Part shown: piece after piece, positions 15,780 through 25,876 of the stretch
How positions within the stretch are numbered: position 1 is the stretch's first letter
Layout of the letters: the number at the start of each line of letters is the position of its first letter
Assembly (NCBI RefSeq): GCF_013304385.1
Contig: NZ_JAAITU010000006.1
Coordinates: forward strand, 1-64,000
Source of the DNA: Blautia glucerasea
GTDB lineage: Bacteria > Bacillota > Clostridia > Lachnospirales > Lachnospiraceae
Direction: 5' to 3'
DNA length: 64,000 bases
Program-made: the position numbers and the translations under genes
The notes under the pieces: generated by a model
The model's input: the letters and a program-made list of their open reading frames with translations, nothing else
Databases searched by the model: none
What the model was told of the DNA's origin: nothing

Positions 15780-17534
15780 ATGAAAGAAAAAAAGAAGTCG
15801 GCAGTCAGCTGGATCTTGACATGGGCCGGACAAAAAAGAATTGCCTATGTATGGAGTGTGTTACTTGCAATAGGAAATGTGATTTTTAAGATTTTCCCGT
15901 ATTTTATCATTGCAGATATAGTAAAGCTGTTTTTAAGTGGTGAAAAGGAGTTTGAACCATATTTTGCAAAAGCAGTTTTCATTGTACTGTCGTTTATCAT
16001 TGCAGAACTGTTTCATTCGCTCTCGACAGCATTGTCACATAAAGCAACGTTTGTGGTACTGGCAAATATAAGAAAAATCTGCTGTGATAAATTGACACGG
16101 GTGCCGCTGGGTTATGTGAAGGATACACCATCCGGTACATTTAAGAATATCATGGTGGAGAGAATCGACAGTATCGAGACGACACTGGCGCATATTGTCC
16201 CGGAATTCACATCCAATCTGCTGGCACCGGTTGTGATTTTGATCTATTTCTTTCTGACAGACTGGAGGCTGGCACTCTGGTCATTGGTGCCGGTTATTGT
16301 TGGACTGTTCTCTTATTTTGGAATGATGCTGGATTATAAGCCAAGTTTCGAGAGAACGGTTCAGACAACAAAAGATCTGAATGATGCGGCAGTGGAATAT
16401 ATTGACGGAATCGAAGTAATAAAGGCATTTGGAAAGACAGAAAGTTCTTATGCCAAATTTACAAAGGCAGCTATGGCATATGCGGATTCTTTTATTTCCT
16501 GGATGAAGCGGTGCTCAATCTTTCATGCACTGATGATGGTGGTCACACCCTATACGCTTCTTACGGTATTGCCGTTTGGAGCACATTATGTAGTGAATGG
16601 AACACTTGCGGTTTCTGATTTTGTCATCTGTATTATTTTATCACTTGGAATCGTTGGACCGTTGATCACAGTGGGTTCCTATACAGATGATCTTGGCAAG
16701 ATCGGGGTGATCGTTGGTGAAGTGGCAGGAATTCTGGAACAGCCGGAACTGGAACGTCCGGAGAAAAGTGAAAGAGTTCCAAAAGATAATTCCGTTACGC
16801 TAGAAGATGTCAGTTTTGGTTATCACGACAAAGAAATCCTGCACGGAATAAATATGGAATTAAAGGCAGGAACGGTAAATGCGATCGTAGGACCATCCGG
16901 AAGCGGAAAGTCAACCATTGCAAAGCTGATTGCATCCTTGTGGGATGTGGATTCTGGAAGCATTAAAATCGGCGGAGTTGATGTAAAAGAAATGGCACTT
17001 TCAGATTTTAACCGGAAAATTGCATATGTTGCACAGGATAATTATCTGTTTAATGAAACGGTCCGTGAAAATATCCGGCAGGGAAATCCAGATGCTACTG
17101 ATGAACAGGTCGTTGAGGTGACAAAGAAAAGCGGATGTTATGAATTTATCATGCAGCTGGAGAATGGATTTGATACGGTTGTTGGAGGTGCAGGAGGGCA
17201 TCTGTCAGGAGGCGAGAGACAGCGCATCTCGATCGCAAGAGCGATGTTAAAAGATGCTCCGATTGTGATCCTTGATGAGGCAACTGCTTACACAGATCCT
17301 GAAAATGAGGCGATCCTGCAGAATTCTATTGCAAAACTGGTAGCAGGGAAGACATTGATCGTAATAGCGCACAGGCTTTCTACCATTAAGGACAGCGACC
17401 AGATCTTTGTTGTAAATGATGGAAATGTAACAGCACATGGCACACATGAGGAACTTCTGGTGTCATGCCCACTTTATAAGGAAATGTGGAATGCCCATAT
17501 TTCTGTAAAAGATACTGTGAAGGAGGGAGAATGA
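15780..17534 (+). CDS. ABC transporter, fused permease-ATPase (heterodimer subunit A)
   Basis: Half-transporter of 584 residues: six transmembrane helices (about 20-300) then one nucleotide-binding domain. Walker A GPSGSGKST (about 370), signature LSGGERQRIS (about 477), Walker B IVILDEAT with catalytic Glu (about 495) and switch His in IVIAHRLST. It pairs with the next gene, which begins 1 bp after its stop. The pair resembles the YbtP/YbtQ and IrtA/IrtB type of metallophore-linked transporters that sit with TetR regulators in gut Firmicutes. Substrate is unknown; the DtxR-like palindrome upstream would fit a metal-related role, and drug efflux is the alternative. Confidence 0.88.
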   Translation: MKEKKKSAVSWILTWAGQKRIAYVWSVLLAIGNVIFKIFPYFIIADIVKLFLSGEKEFEPYFAKAVFIVLSFIIAELFHSLSTALSHKATFVVLANIRKICCDKLTRVPLGYVKDTPSGTFKNIMVERIDSIETTLAHIVPEFTSNLLAPVVILIYFFLTDWRLALWSLVPVIVGLFSYFGMMLDYKPSFERTVQTTKDLNDAAVEYIDGIEVIKAFGKTESSYAKFTKAAMAYADSFISWMKRCSIFHALMMVVTPYTLLTVLPFGAHYVVNGTLAVSDFVICIILSLGIVGPLITVGSYTDDLGKIGVIVGEVAGILEQPELERPEKSERVPKDNSVTLEDVSFGYHDKEILHGINMELKAGTVNAIVGPSGSGKSTIAKLIASLWDVDSGSIKIGGVDVKEMALSDFNRKIAYVAQDNYLFNETVRENIRQGNPDATDEQVVEVTKKSGCYEFIMQLENGFDTVVGGAGGHLSGGERQRISIARAMLKDAPIVILDEATAYTDPENEAILQNSIAKLVAGKTLIVIAHRLSTIKDSDQIFVVNDGNVTAHGTHEELLVSCPLYKEMWNAHISVKDTVKEGE

Positions 17535-17535
17535 T

Positions 17536-19335
17536 ATGTTTGGAATTCTGAAAAAATTCTTTCGTTTTTCAGGCAGGGAAAATAGCAATAAATTCAAACT
17601 GTCGATGGTGATCGGACTTATAGAGGCTCTTGCCTCAGCCATGAAGATTCCGGCTATTATGTACATACTGATGGGTTTGCTGAGTGGAAAACCGACAGGG
17701 AAATATATTGGAGGCTCCGTTGCGATTATGGTCATTGCAATCGTAGTCGATGTAATCTGTAAGAGATATTCTACAGTACTTCAGACAGAAGGTGGATATA
17801 ATGCAAGTGCTTTTATGAGAATCAAGATTGCAGAGCACCTGCGCTATCTGCCGATGGGATATTATAATTCCAATAGTATCGGGGAAATTTCTTCCATTAC
17901 AACCAATACAATGGAAATACTTGGCGATGTGGCTGCGAGAGTGGTCATGCTGACCATGCAGGGAATCCTGGAAACATCGATGATCATTTTTATGCTGTTT
18001 GTTTTTGACTGGAGGATCGGACTGATCGCTGCAGCAGGAGTGCTTATTTTCTTTGGTGTCAATTCTGCAATGCAAAATGCAGGGAAAAAAGATTCAGAGC
18101 AAAAAGTAGTATGTGATACAGAGCTTGTAAATCAGATTATGGAGTATCTGCAGGGAATATCAGAAGTAAAATCATACAATCTGCTTGGAAAACAAGCGAA
18201 AAGATTAAATGATGCAAATGAAGCATGCGAAAAAATTAATACAAAGATGGAGATGTTGTTTGTTCCCTATCATTTTCTGCAAAGCGTGATAACAAAAATC
18301 ACGGGTGCTGTGGTCGTGACATGCAGTGCATATTTTTATATCAATGAAACTATGAGTGCAGTCTATGCGATTGGTATGACAATTTCAGCATTTATGCTTT
18401 ATTCCAGCCTGGAATGCGCAGGAAATTATTCATCCCTTTTACATGTGGTAAGTGTATGCGTAGATAAAGCAAATGCAATACTGGAGCTGGACACCATGGA
18501 TATCGATGGTAAAGAAATCCAGCCGGAAAATTACGATATCAGACTTTCTAACATTTCATTTTCTTATGATAAACGGAAGATTATTGATGATATATCGCTT
18601 TCTATCCCACAGAAAATGACGACAGCGATCGTTGGACCATCTGGTGGAGGAAAATCAACCCTTTGCAATTTGATTGCCAGATTTTGGGATGTGGATTCCG
18701 GGGAAGTGACACTTGGAGGCGTGAATGTAAAAGACTACAGCATGAACAGTCTGATGCGTAATTTTTCATTTGTATTTCAGTCTGTGTATTTGTTTGCAGA
18801 TACCATTGAAAATAATATTAAATTCGGACGTCAGGACGCAAGCCATGAGGAAGTGGTGGAAGTGGCAAAAAAAGCGTGCTGTCATGATTTTATAAGCAAA
18901 CTTCCTGATGGATACGATACAGTGATCGGAGAGGGAGGAGCTACACTTTCCGGTGGTGAGAAGCAGCGTATTTCGATAGCCAGAGCAATCATGAAGGACG
19001 CACCAATCGTTATATTAGATGAGGCAACAGCTAATGTTGATCCGGAGAATGAAAAGGAGCTGATGGATGCAGTAGATGCTCTTACAAAGGAAAAAACGAT
19101 TATTATGATTGCCCACAGATTAAAAACAGTCAGACATGCAGACCAGATTGTGGTTGTTGACAAAGGGAGAATTGTGCAGCAGGGAACACATGAGCAGCTA
19201 ATGAAGCAGGATGGTATTTATAAGAGATTTGTGGATGCAAGGCAGCAGGCGGTGAGCTGGAAATTAGCACGGGTTCACAAGGGTCATACGCCATGCACAG
19301 CTCGTAGCGTTCACACAATCTTCACAAAAAATTAG
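17536..19335 (+). CDS. ABC transporter, fused permease-ATPase (heterodimer subunit B)
   Basis: Partner of the preceding gene, 599 residues, six helices then an ATPase domain. Walker A is GPSGGGKST (about 365), signature LSGGEKQRIS, Walker B IVILDEATANVDPE, H-loop IMIAHRLKT; all catalytic residues are intact, so both sites of the heterodimer look active. The last 20 or so residues (from LARVHKGH to TIFTKN) go beyond the usual family end after VSWKL and run up to the CIRCE element, where the TAG stop lies inside the HrcA-binding repeat. This looks like a tail gained by loss of the original stop. Confidence 0.87.
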   Translation: MFGILKKFFRFSGRENSNKFKLSMVIGLIEALASAMKIPAIMYILMGLLSGKPTGKYIGGSVAIMVIAIVVDVICKRYSTVLQTEGGYNASAFMRIKIAEHLRYLPMGYYNSNSIGEISSITTNTMEILGDVAARVVMLTMQGILETSMIIFMLFVFDWRIGLIAAAGVLIFFGVNSAMQNAGKKDSEQKVVCDTELVNQIMEYLQGISEVKSYNLLGKQAKRLNDANEACEKINTKMEMLFVPYHFLQSVITKITGAVVVTCSAYFYINETMSAVYAIGMTISAFMLYSSLECAGNYSSLLHVVSVCVDKANAILELDTMDIDGKEIQPENYDIRLSNISFSYDKRKIIDDISLSIPQKMTTAIVGPSGGGKSTLCNLIARFWDVDSGEVTLGGVNVKDYSMNSLMRNFSFVFQSVYLFADTIENNIKFGRQDASHEEVVEVAKKACCHDFISKLPDGYDTVIGEGGATLSGGEKQRISIARAIMKDAPIVILDEATANVDPENEKELMDAVDALTKEKTIIMIAHRLKTVRHADQIVVVDKGRIVQQGTHEQLMKQDGIYKRFVDARQQAVSWKLARVHKGHTPCTARSVHTIFTKN

Positions 19336-19374
19336 CACTCATCTCTTGACAGTGCTAACAACGCGTGTTATATT
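19332..19374 (+). promoter_or_regulatory. CIRCE operator and promoter of the hsp20-clpB operon
   Basis: TTAGCACTC-N9-CAGTGCTAA (19332-19358) matches the HrcA-binding CIRCE element at 17 of 18 arm positions. The -35 TTGACA (19346-19351) lies inside it and the -10 TATATT follows at 19369-19374 with 17-bp spacing, so HrcA binding would block RNA polymerase. Confidence 0.92.
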
Positions 19375-19460
19375 ACATACAGAACAAAGGAAATGGCTTA
19401 TAAAGATAACATGAATTTCAATAGATAAAGCAAAGAACGCGTTGAGAGGAGATATGACTT

Positions 19461-19922
19461 ATGTTAAGACCAAGTATTTTTACAGACAGTTTACTGGATG
19501 ATGTTTTTGGATTTCCATTTTATGATGATAAGGCAGACCACAGGGCAGAGAGAAAGCTGTATGGACATCACGCAGCTAATCTGATGAAGACAGATATTAA
19601 AGAGAAAAATGACAGTTTTGAATTAGAGATCGATCTTCCAGGATTTACAAAGGATGAGATCAAAGTAGAAGAGAAAAACGGATATCTGACAGTCAGTGCT
19701 TCAAAGGCTCTGGAGCAGGATTCCAAGGAGAAAGAAAGCGGGCGTTATATCCACAGAGAACGTTATACTGGTGCTTGCCAGAGAAGCTTCTATATTGGTG
19801 AGGATATTGAGAATGAGCAGATCAAAGCTGAATTCAAGCATGGGATCTTAAAGCTTACACTTCCAAAGAAACAGGCTAAGCCGGAAGTGGAAGAGAAACG
19901 TTATATTTCCATTGAAGGATGA
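19461..19922 (+). CDS. Small heat-shock protein Hsp20 / alpha-crystallin
   Basis: ATP-independent holdase of 153 residues. The alpha-crystallin domain runs from about 40 to 140: MKTDIKEKNDSFELEIDLPG at the start, KVEEKNGYLTVSA in the middle, and the closing A-x-x-x-x-G-I-L motif (AEFKHGILKLTLPK) near 128. A short C-terminal tail follows. Under CIRCE/HrcA control and followed by clpB, so aggregates held by Hsp20 can be passed to the disaggregase. Ribosome-binding site GAGAGGAG. Confidence 0.94.
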   Translation: MLRPSIFTDSLLDDVFGFPFYDDKADHRAERKLYGHHAANLMKTDIKEKNDSFELEIDLPGFTKDEIKVEEKNGYLTVSASKALEQDSKEKESGRYIHRERYTGACQRSFYIGEDIENEQIKAEFKHGILKLTLPKKQAKPEVEEKRYISIEG

Positions 19923-20014
19923 TCGTATTATGAAATGCCGATGGACAGCTTCTAGAAGGAGGCTGTCTGCCGGCAGTTTTTCCATATAAAAGGATTCGGA
20001 GAGGAGGAACGTAT

Positions 20015-22618
20015 ATGAACATCAGTAAATTCACACAGAAGTCCATTGAGGCAGTGCAGAATCTGGAAAAGGTTGCCTATTCTTACGGCAATCAGGAGAT
20101 TGAACAGGAGCATCTGCTGTATTCCCTTCTGAAGCAGGAAGACAGCCTGATTCTGAAGCTGATCGAGAAGATGGATATCAATAAAGATTATTTTATTAAT
20201 ACAGTTGAAAAAGCACTGGACGAGAAAGTAAAAGTATCCGGCGGCGAACTGCGTTTTGGACAGTATCTGAACAAAGCACTGGTAAATGCAGAGGATGAAG
20301 CCAAGTCCATGGGGGATGAATATGTATCCGTGGAACATCTGTTTTTATCCCTGTTAAAGTATCCAAGTCCAAGCATGACAAAGATCTGGAAGGAATTTGG
20401 AATTACACGAGAAAGGTTTTTGCAGGCTTTGTCTACTGTAAGAGGAAATCAAAGAGTGGTCAGCGACAATCCGGAGGCTACTTATGATACACTTGCCAAA
20501 TATGGCGAGGATCTGGTGGAAAAGGCCAGAAATCAAAAACTGGATCCGGTGATCGGCCGTGATGGAGAGATCCGTAATGTGGTACGGATCCTGTCCCGTA
20601 AGACTAAGAACAACCCGGTTCTTATTGGTGAGCCTGGTGTAGGTAAAACTGCAGTTGTAGAGGGACTTGCACAGAGGATCGTTGCAGGGGATGTACCGGA
20701 AGGTCTGAAGGAAAAGAAGATTTTTTCCCTGGATATGGGTGCTTTGGTAGCAGGAGCCAAGTACAGAGGCGAATTTGAGGAAAGACTGAAAGCTGTTCTT
20801 GAAGAAGTAAGGAAAAGCGAAGGCAGGATCATCCTGTTTATTGATGAATTGCACCTGATCGTTGGAGCAGGTAAGACAGATGGAGCCATGGATGCCAGTA
20901 ATATGTTAAAGCCTATGCTGGCAAGAGGAGAACTTCATTGCATCGGCGCTACCACTTTGGATGAATATCGCCAGTATATTGAGAAGGATGCTGCACTGGA
21001 ACGTCGTTTCCAGCCAGTTATGGTAGATGAACCTACAGTAGAAGATACCATTTCTATTCTTCGTGGACTGAAGGAACGGTATGAGGTTTTCCATGGAGTT
21101 AAGATTACAGATAGCGCCCTGGTAGCAGCGGCAACTCTTTCACATAGATATATTACGGATCGTTTTCTTCCAGATAAGGCTATCGACCTGGTAGATGAAG
21201 CCTGTGCACTTATTAAGACGGAATTGGATTCTATGCCTACTGAGCTGGATGAGCAGCGCAGAAAGATTATGCAATTGGAGATTGAGGAGTCAGCCCTGAA
21301 AAAAGAGACGGATAACTTAAGTCAGGAGCGTCTTGCTGACCTGCAGAAAGAGCTTGCAGATCTGAGGGATGTATTTAATACCCAGAAAGCTCAGTGGGAT
21401 AATGAGAAAAAGTCTGTGGAAAAGCTTCAGAAGCTGCGTGAGCAGATTGAAGATGTGAATAAACAGATCCAGAAAGCAAAACAGAGTTATGACTTGGAAA
21501 AGGCTGCACAGCTTCAGTATGGAGAGCTTCCAAGACTTCAGCAGCAGCTGGAAATCGAGGAACGTGACGTTAAAGAAGGAGACAGACGTCTTGTTCATGA
21601 AGCTGTTACAGATGATGAGATTGCAAGGATTATTTCCAGATGGACAGGGATACCGGTTGCAAGATTGACAGAAGGAGAGCGTGCTAAGCTTCTTACCCTG
21701 GAAGATGAACTGCACAAACGTGTGGTGGGCCAGGACGAAGGAGTGCGCCGAGTAACCGATGCCATTCTCAGGTCTAAGGCAGGGATCAAGGATCCTACAA
21801 AGCCTATTGGTTCCTTCCTTTTCCTCGGACCTACCGGTGTAGGTAAAACAGAACTTGCCAAAACACTTGCTCAGACGCTGTTTGATGATGAGCAGAATAT
21901 GGTTCGTATTGATATGAGTGAATATATGGAGAAGTATTCTGTATCCAGACTGATCGGAGCGCCTCCGGGATATGTTGGTTATGAAGAGGGCGGCCAGCTT
22001 ACAGAGGCTGTGAGAAGAAAACCATATAGTGTTGTACTGTTTGATGAGATAGAAAAAGCACATCCGGATGTATTTAATGTATTGCTCCAGGTGCTGGATG
22101 ATGGGCGTATCACAGATTCTCAAGGAAGAACAGTGGACTTTAAGAATACGATCCTGATCATGACATCGAATATCGGTTCTCCTTATCTGCTGGATGGTAT
22201 TGATGAGAATGGTCAGATCAGACCAGAGGCTCAGAAACAGGTTATGGATGACCTGCGGGCACATTTCCGTCCGGAGTTTCTGAACCGTCTGGATGAAATA
22301 ATTATGTTTAAGCCCTTGACAAAAGCAAACATTGGTAACATAGTAGACCTGATGGTAAAAGACCTTGATAAACGTCTTTCTGACCAGGAACTTTCCCTGA
22401 CTCTGACTGAGGCAGCAAAGGAAAATGTGATCGAAAATGGTTATGATCCTGTATACGGTGCAAGACCGCTGAAGCGTTATCTGCAGAATTATGTGGAGAC
22501 GCTGGCTGCAAAGAAAATCCTTTCCGGAGATGTGCATACAGGTGATACCCTTGTGCTGGATGTGGAGAATGGAGAGTTTGTTGTCAGAGTGCAGGGCGCT
22601 CCTGATGACAGAAAATGA
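20015..22618 (+). CDS. clpB: ATP-dependent disaggregase ClpB
   Basis: Hexameric AAA+ chaperone that extracts and unfolds aggregated protein with DnaK. At 867 residues it has standard length. N-domain repeats (1-145), AAA-1 with Walker [10 protein letters not shown] (about 205) and Walker B IILFIDE, the coiled-coil M-domain (about 405-525) that distinguishes ClpB from ClpC/ClpA, and AAA-2 with Walker [10 protein letters not shown] (about 604), Walker [15 protein letters not shown], and the arginine finger in [11 protein letters not shown]. There is no ClpP-binding IGF loop, as expected. A good GAGGAGG site lies before ATG. It shares the CIRCE promoter with hsp20. Confidence 0.97.
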   Translation: MNISKFTQKSIEAVQNLEKVAYSYGNQEIEQEHLLYSLLKQEDSLILKLIEKMDINKDYFINTVEKALDEKVKVSGGELRFGQYLNKALVNAEDEAKSMGDEYVSVEHLFLSLLKYPSPSMTKIWKEFGITRERFLQALSTVRGNQRVVSDNPEATYDTLAKYGEDLVEKARNQKLDPVIGRDGEIRNVVRILSRKTKNNPVLIGEPGVGKTAVVEGLAQRIVAGDVPEGLKEKKIFSLDMGALVAGAKYRGEFEERLKAVLEEVRKSEGRIILFIDELHLIVGAGKTDGAMDASNMLKPMLARGELHCIGATTLDEYRQYIEKDAALERRFQPVMVDEPTVEDTISILRGLKERYEVFHGVKITDSALVAAATLSHRYITDRFLPDKAIDLVDEACALIKTELDSMPTELDEQRRKIMQLEIEESALKKETDNLSQERLADLQKELADLRDVFNTQKAQWDNEKKSVEKLQKLREQIEDVNKQIQKAKQSYDLEKAAQLQYGELPRLQQQLEIEERDVKEGDRRLVHEAVTDDEIARIISRWTGIPVARLTEGERAKLLTLEDELHKRVVGQDEGVRRVTDAILRSKAGIKDPTKPIGSFLFLGPTGVGKTELAKTLAQTLFDDEQNMVRIDMSEYMEKYSVSRLIGAPPGYVGYEEGGQLTEAVRRKPYSVVLFDEIEKAHPDVFNVLLQVLDDGRITDSQGRTVDFKNTILIMTSNIGSPYLLDGIDENGQIRPEAQKQVMDDLRAHFRPEFLNRLDEIIMFKPLTKANIGNIVDLMVKDLDKRLSDQELSLTLTEAAKENVIENGYDPVYGARPLKRYLQNYVETLAAKKILSGDVHTGDTLVLDVENGEFVVRVQGAPDDRK

Positions 22619-22650
22619 TGCTGTAACAGGCAGAAAAGGAGATTCCATGC

Positions 22651-22824
22651 ATGATACCAAAGGATCCGGTAATATTGCTAAGTTATGTGAATACCCAGTT
22701 GCGGGATTATTATGAGTCCCTGGAGGCATTGTGCACCTGCAGGGGGATCAAGAAAAAGGATCTGATCAGCCAGCTGGATCAGATTGATTATCATTATGAT
22801 TCAGACACCAATCAGTTTATCTGA
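22651..22824 (+). CDS. DUF4250 small protein
   Basis: 57-residue protein, MIPKDPVILLSYVNTQLRDY followed by YESLEALC and ending DSDTNQFI, which fits the DUF4250 family of short Clostridia proteins of unknown role. It lies 32 bp after clpB with AAAGGAGA upstream and is followed by a terminator, so it may be the last gene of the heat-shock transcript. Its in-frame codons are consistent with a real gene. Confidence 0.8.
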   Translation: MIPKDPVILLSYVNTQLRDYYESLEALCTCRGIKKKDLISQLDQIDYHYDSDTNQFI

Positions 22825-22844
22825 TCATTATCAGGCATAAGAAA

Positions 22845-22899
22845 GAGGATGCTTCAGAGGTAGTATTTGATACGCTCTGATCAGGCATCCTCTTTTTTT
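22845..22899 (+). terminator. Terminator of the hsp20-clpB-DUF4250 transcript
   Basis: GAGGATGC (22845-22852) pairs with GCATCCTC (22885-22892), with an inner CTGATCAG segment, followed by seven T. Confidence 0.9.
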
Positions 22900-22955
22900 A
22901 TGTATATGCAACAGAAAATTACGTTGTAGTATTTCTATAATTCATGAGAAAATAG

Positions 22956-23046
22956 TTAGTCGAACAAATGTTAAATTTTTATAAAACTGAAAAAAATACT
23001 TGCATTCTCGCAAACATAAGTATATTTTATATACTTAGCCGACTAA
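22956..23046 (+). promoter_or_regulatory. marR-ABC operon promoter with two operator-like sites
   Basis: TTAGCCGACTAA (23035-23046) is a near-perfect palindrome and TTAGTCGAACAA (22956-22967) is a related, weaker copy. Between them are a TTGCAT -35-like box (23000-23005) and AT-rich -10 candidates within the palindrome AGTATATTTTATATACT. The layout suits autorepression by the MarR protein encoded next. Confidence 0.6.
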
Positions 23047-23140
23047 ATGAATAATAATGGTGATGGCTGGAAAATAAAGCAAAACAGCAGGAGGTACTTT
23101 TGAGAGGTTGATTTTATGAAACGAAACAGGAGGTGAATAG

Positions 23141-23641
23141 GTGTTGGAGGGAGAAGAAAAACAGGACCGGCAAAAAAGTATGCAGGCTTTGTTTTTGGAA
23201 ATAAACAGGAGATATATGGGAAAGTGTTTCAGCAAGATGAAGGAACTGGAGATTCATCCAAGTCAGATCCCCATTCTTGCCATTCTGGGGAAAAATGAAG
23301 AATATAGCCAGAAAGAGATTGCTCAGATTTTGGGCGTGAAGCCGCCTACAGTGACGGTCAGCATTCAAAGGCTGGAAAAGATGGGAATGGTATGCAGGAA
23401 GCAGGATGAACATGACAAGCGTATTACCAGGATCCGTCTGACAGACAAGGGCAATGAAGTGATCCAGAAAGGACTTGCCACCATGCATGAGACAGAGAAA
23501 TATCTGTTCAGAAATTTTTCTGAGACAGAGTTGTGCCTGATGAGGCGTTTTTTTAATCAGCTGCTGGAAAATATTAATACAATGCCGGGAATAGTTGAAG
23601 AAGGATGTCCTTTGTCGGAGAAGCATGTAGTTGTAAAGTAA
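23141..23641 (+). CDS. MarR family transcriptional regulator
   Basis: Winged-helix repressor of 166 residues. The wHTH core is residues about 45-105: PSQIPILAILGKNEEYSQKE, IAQILGVKPPTVTVSIQRLE, then the wing with DEHDKRITRIRLTDKG (typical D-x-R-x-x-x-x-x-LT motif). The start is GTG 23141, chosen because AGGAGGTG sits 6 bp upstream. It is followed by two ABC half-transporter genes, its likely targets; inducers of such regulators are usually small aromatic compounds or substrates of the pump. Confidence 0.9.
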   Translation: MLEGEEKQDRQKSMQALFLEINRRYMGKCFSKMKELEIHPSQIPILAILGKNEEYSQKEIAQILGVKPPTVTVSIQRLEKMGMVCRKQDEHDKRITRIRLTDKGNEVIQKGLATMHETEKYLFRNFSETELCLMRRFFNQLLENINTMPGIVEEGCPLSEKHVVVK

Positions 23642-23643
23642 AG

Positions 23644-23687
23644 GTAACTATTCAACAGGTAGTCTTGTGAGGTTACAGAACAGTTAC
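23644..23687 (+). repeat. Short hairpin repeat GTAACTATTC / GAACAGTTAC
   Basis: Ten-base inverted repeat with one mismatch and a 24-bp loop, directly after the marR stop. A related hairpin lies at 55473-55518 and half copies at 27716 and 29954, all just downstream of genes. Confidence 0.6.
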
Positions 23688-23713
23688 AAATAAAGATATA
23701 AAGGAGACACGCA

Positions 23714-25876
23714 ATGGTTAAACTGATGAGATATCTGAAAAAGTCAGCAGGGTATATAGTCCTGATCATGGGACTTTTGTTTCTGCAGGCATACTGTGAT
23801 TTATCACTTCCGGATTACACATCCAGGATCATTAATGTAGGGATCCAGCAGGGAGGCATTGAAGACAATGTTCCACGGAAGATGCGCACATCTACCATGA
23901 AGGCACTATCTGAGTTTATGGATGATGATGATATGAAACAGGTGGAAAAGTATTATGAAGAAGACAAAGACATTTATGTGTTGAAGGATGGCATTTCCAA
24001 AGATGAAAGAGAAAATCTGGATCATCTTCTGGAAAAGCCGATGATGCTGTATTATGGAATGTGTTCCGGCAGTGATGAAAGCAAAGCGATGGCAGAGAAC
24101 ATGGGGCTTCAGGAAGGGACAGATCCGGTGCAGGCGCTGGGAGCTATGCCAGAGGAGATGAAAACTCAGATTCTTCAGGAGATGAATGAAAAACTGGAGA
24201 ATATGCCGGAGTCTATTGTAAGCCAAAGTGCTGTACTTGCAGTTAAGAAAGAATACACAGAGTTAGGAGAAGATCTGGATAAGCTTCAGATGGATTATAT
24301 CATCCGTTCAGGAGCACAGATGGTGTTAATGGCTCTGGTGATCATGCTAGCAGCAGTGACAGTGACATTTCTTTCTTCAAAAGTAGCAGCAAGGATGGGC
24401 CATGATCTGCGGGGAGATATTTACAGTAAGGTTATAGGATTTTCCAGCAACGAATATCATAAGTTTTCAACTGCATCCTTGATCACCAGGAGTACCAATG
24501 ATGTGCAGCAGGTACAGCAGGTTATGACTATGACCTTCCGTATTCTTCTGTATGCCCCTATACTGGGGATCGGAGGTGTGATCAAGGTACTGAATACTGA
24601 TGCATCCATGACCTGGATCCTGGGTGTTGCTGTTGCACTGATCCTTCTTGTGATCCTGGTTCTGTTTAAGATCGCAATGCCAAAATTTACAAAGCTGCAG
24701 ACTCTGATCGACCGTTTGAATCTGGTTACAAGGGAGATCCTTACCGGTATTCCTGTGATCCGGGCATTTAGCAGGGAAAAATTCGAGGAAGACCGTTTTG
24801 AGACTGCCAATGAAGAACTGACGAAAACAAACCTGTTTGTCAACAGGTGTATGACTTTTATGATGCCTGTAATGATGCTGATCATGAACGGTGTATCCGT
24901 TATGATCATTTATTTCGGAGCACATGCTGTAGATAACGGAAGTATGCAGGTAGGAAATGTAATGGCATTTATCCAGTATGCTATGCAGATCATTATGTCC
25001 TTCCTGTTGATCACTGCCATGTCCATTATGATTCCCCGTGCCAATGTGGCTGCTGTCAGGATCAATCAGGTTCTGGAAACAGAAGGAAGTATTGAAGATC
25101 CGGTATCTCCGGAAGCCCCACAGGATAGTTTACGTGGAACAGTTGAATTTGACCATGTAAGCTTTGCGTATCCGGAAGCAGGAGAAAATGTGTTGAATGA
25201 TATCAGCTTTACTGCTAAGAAAGGCCAGACAGTGGCTGTGATCGGAAGTACAGGAAGCGGCAAGAGTACACTGGTCAATCTGATTCCAAGATTTTATGAT
25301 GCAACGCAGGGAACTGTAAAGGTGGATGGTGTGGATGTGCGTAAAATGACACAGCACCAGTTAAGGGAATGCCTTGGATACGTACCTCAGAAAGGAGTCC
25401 TGTTCTCAGGAACTATTGATTCCAATATCCGCTACGGAAAAGAAGACATTTCTTCTGAAGAAGTACAGCAGGCAGCACAGATCGCCCAGGCCACAGAGTT
25501 TATTGATACAAAACCCGAAAAGTACAACTCACCGATCGCACAGGGCGGTACCAACGTATCCGGAGGCCAGAAACAGCGTTTGTCCATTGCAAGAGCGATT
25601 GCCAAGAAGCCGGAGATTTTTATTTTTGATGACAGCTTTTCTGCACTGGACTTTAAAACGGATAGTAATCTGAGGAAAGCCTTAAAGGAGAGTACCAAAG
25701 ATGCAACAACTATTATTGTTGCACAGCGTATCAGTACGATCTTAAATGCGGATCAGATCATTGTACTGGATGAAGGACATATGGCCGGTATCGGAACACA
25801 TAAGGAACTGATGAAGAACTGTGAGGTTTACCGTCAGATCGCAATGTCTCAGTTGTCAGAGGAGGAATTAGCATGA
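23714..25876 (+). CDS. ABC exporter, fused permease-ATPase with degenerate site (subunit 1)
   Basis: 720-residue half-exporter. After the first helix (about 14-32) there is a 150-residue acidic insert (about 40-190) rich in M, E and K, predicted extracellular, before the remaining helices (195-450). ATPase domain: Walker A GSTGSGKST (about 511), signature VSGGQKQRLS, Walker B IFIFDDS, where the catalytic Glu is Asp, and H-loop Gln (IVAQRIST) in place of His. Both changes mark the degenerate half of heterodimeric exporters such as TM287/288 and BmrCD. It overlaps the next gene by 4 bp (ATGA). Confidence 0.9.
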   Translation: MVKLMRYLKKSAGYIVLIMGLLFLQAYCDLSLPDYTSRIINVGIQQGGIEDNVPRKMRTSTMKALSEFMDDDDMKQVEKYYEEDKDIYVLKDGISKDERENLDHLLEKPMMLYYGMCSGSDESKAMAENMGLQEGTDPVQALGAMPEEMKTQILQEMNEKLENMPESIVSQSAVLAVKKEYTELGEDLDKLQMDYIIRSGAQMVLMALVIMLAAVTVTFLSSKVAARMGHDLRGDIYSKVIGFSSNEYHKFSTASLITRSTNDVQQVQQVMTMTFRILLYAPILGIGGVIKVLNTDASMTWILGVAVALILLVILVLFKIAMPKFTKLQTLIDRLNLVTREILTGIPVIRAFSREKFEEDRFETANEELTKTNLFVNRCMTFMMPVMMLIMNGVSVMIIYFGAHAVDNGSMQVGNVMAFIQYAMQIIMSFLLITAMSIMIPRANVAAVRINQVLETEGSIEDPVSPEAPQDSLRGTVEFDHVSFAYPEAGENVLNDISFTAKKGQTVAVIGSTGSGKSTLVNLIPRFYDATQGTVKVDGVDVRKMTQHQLRECLGYVPQKGVLFSGTIDSNIRYGKEDISSEEVQQAAQIAQATEFIDTKPEKYNSPIAQGGTNVSGGQKQRLSIARAIAKKPEIFIFDDSFSALDFKTDSNLRKALKESTKDATTIIVAQRISTILNADQIIVLDEGHMAGIGTHKELMKNCEVYRQIAMSQLSEEELA

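Noticed and set aside
21317-22729. A 470-codon open frame on the minus strand opposite clpB.
   Set aside because: Same reasoning: antisense shadow of a conserved gene with no sensible protein signature.
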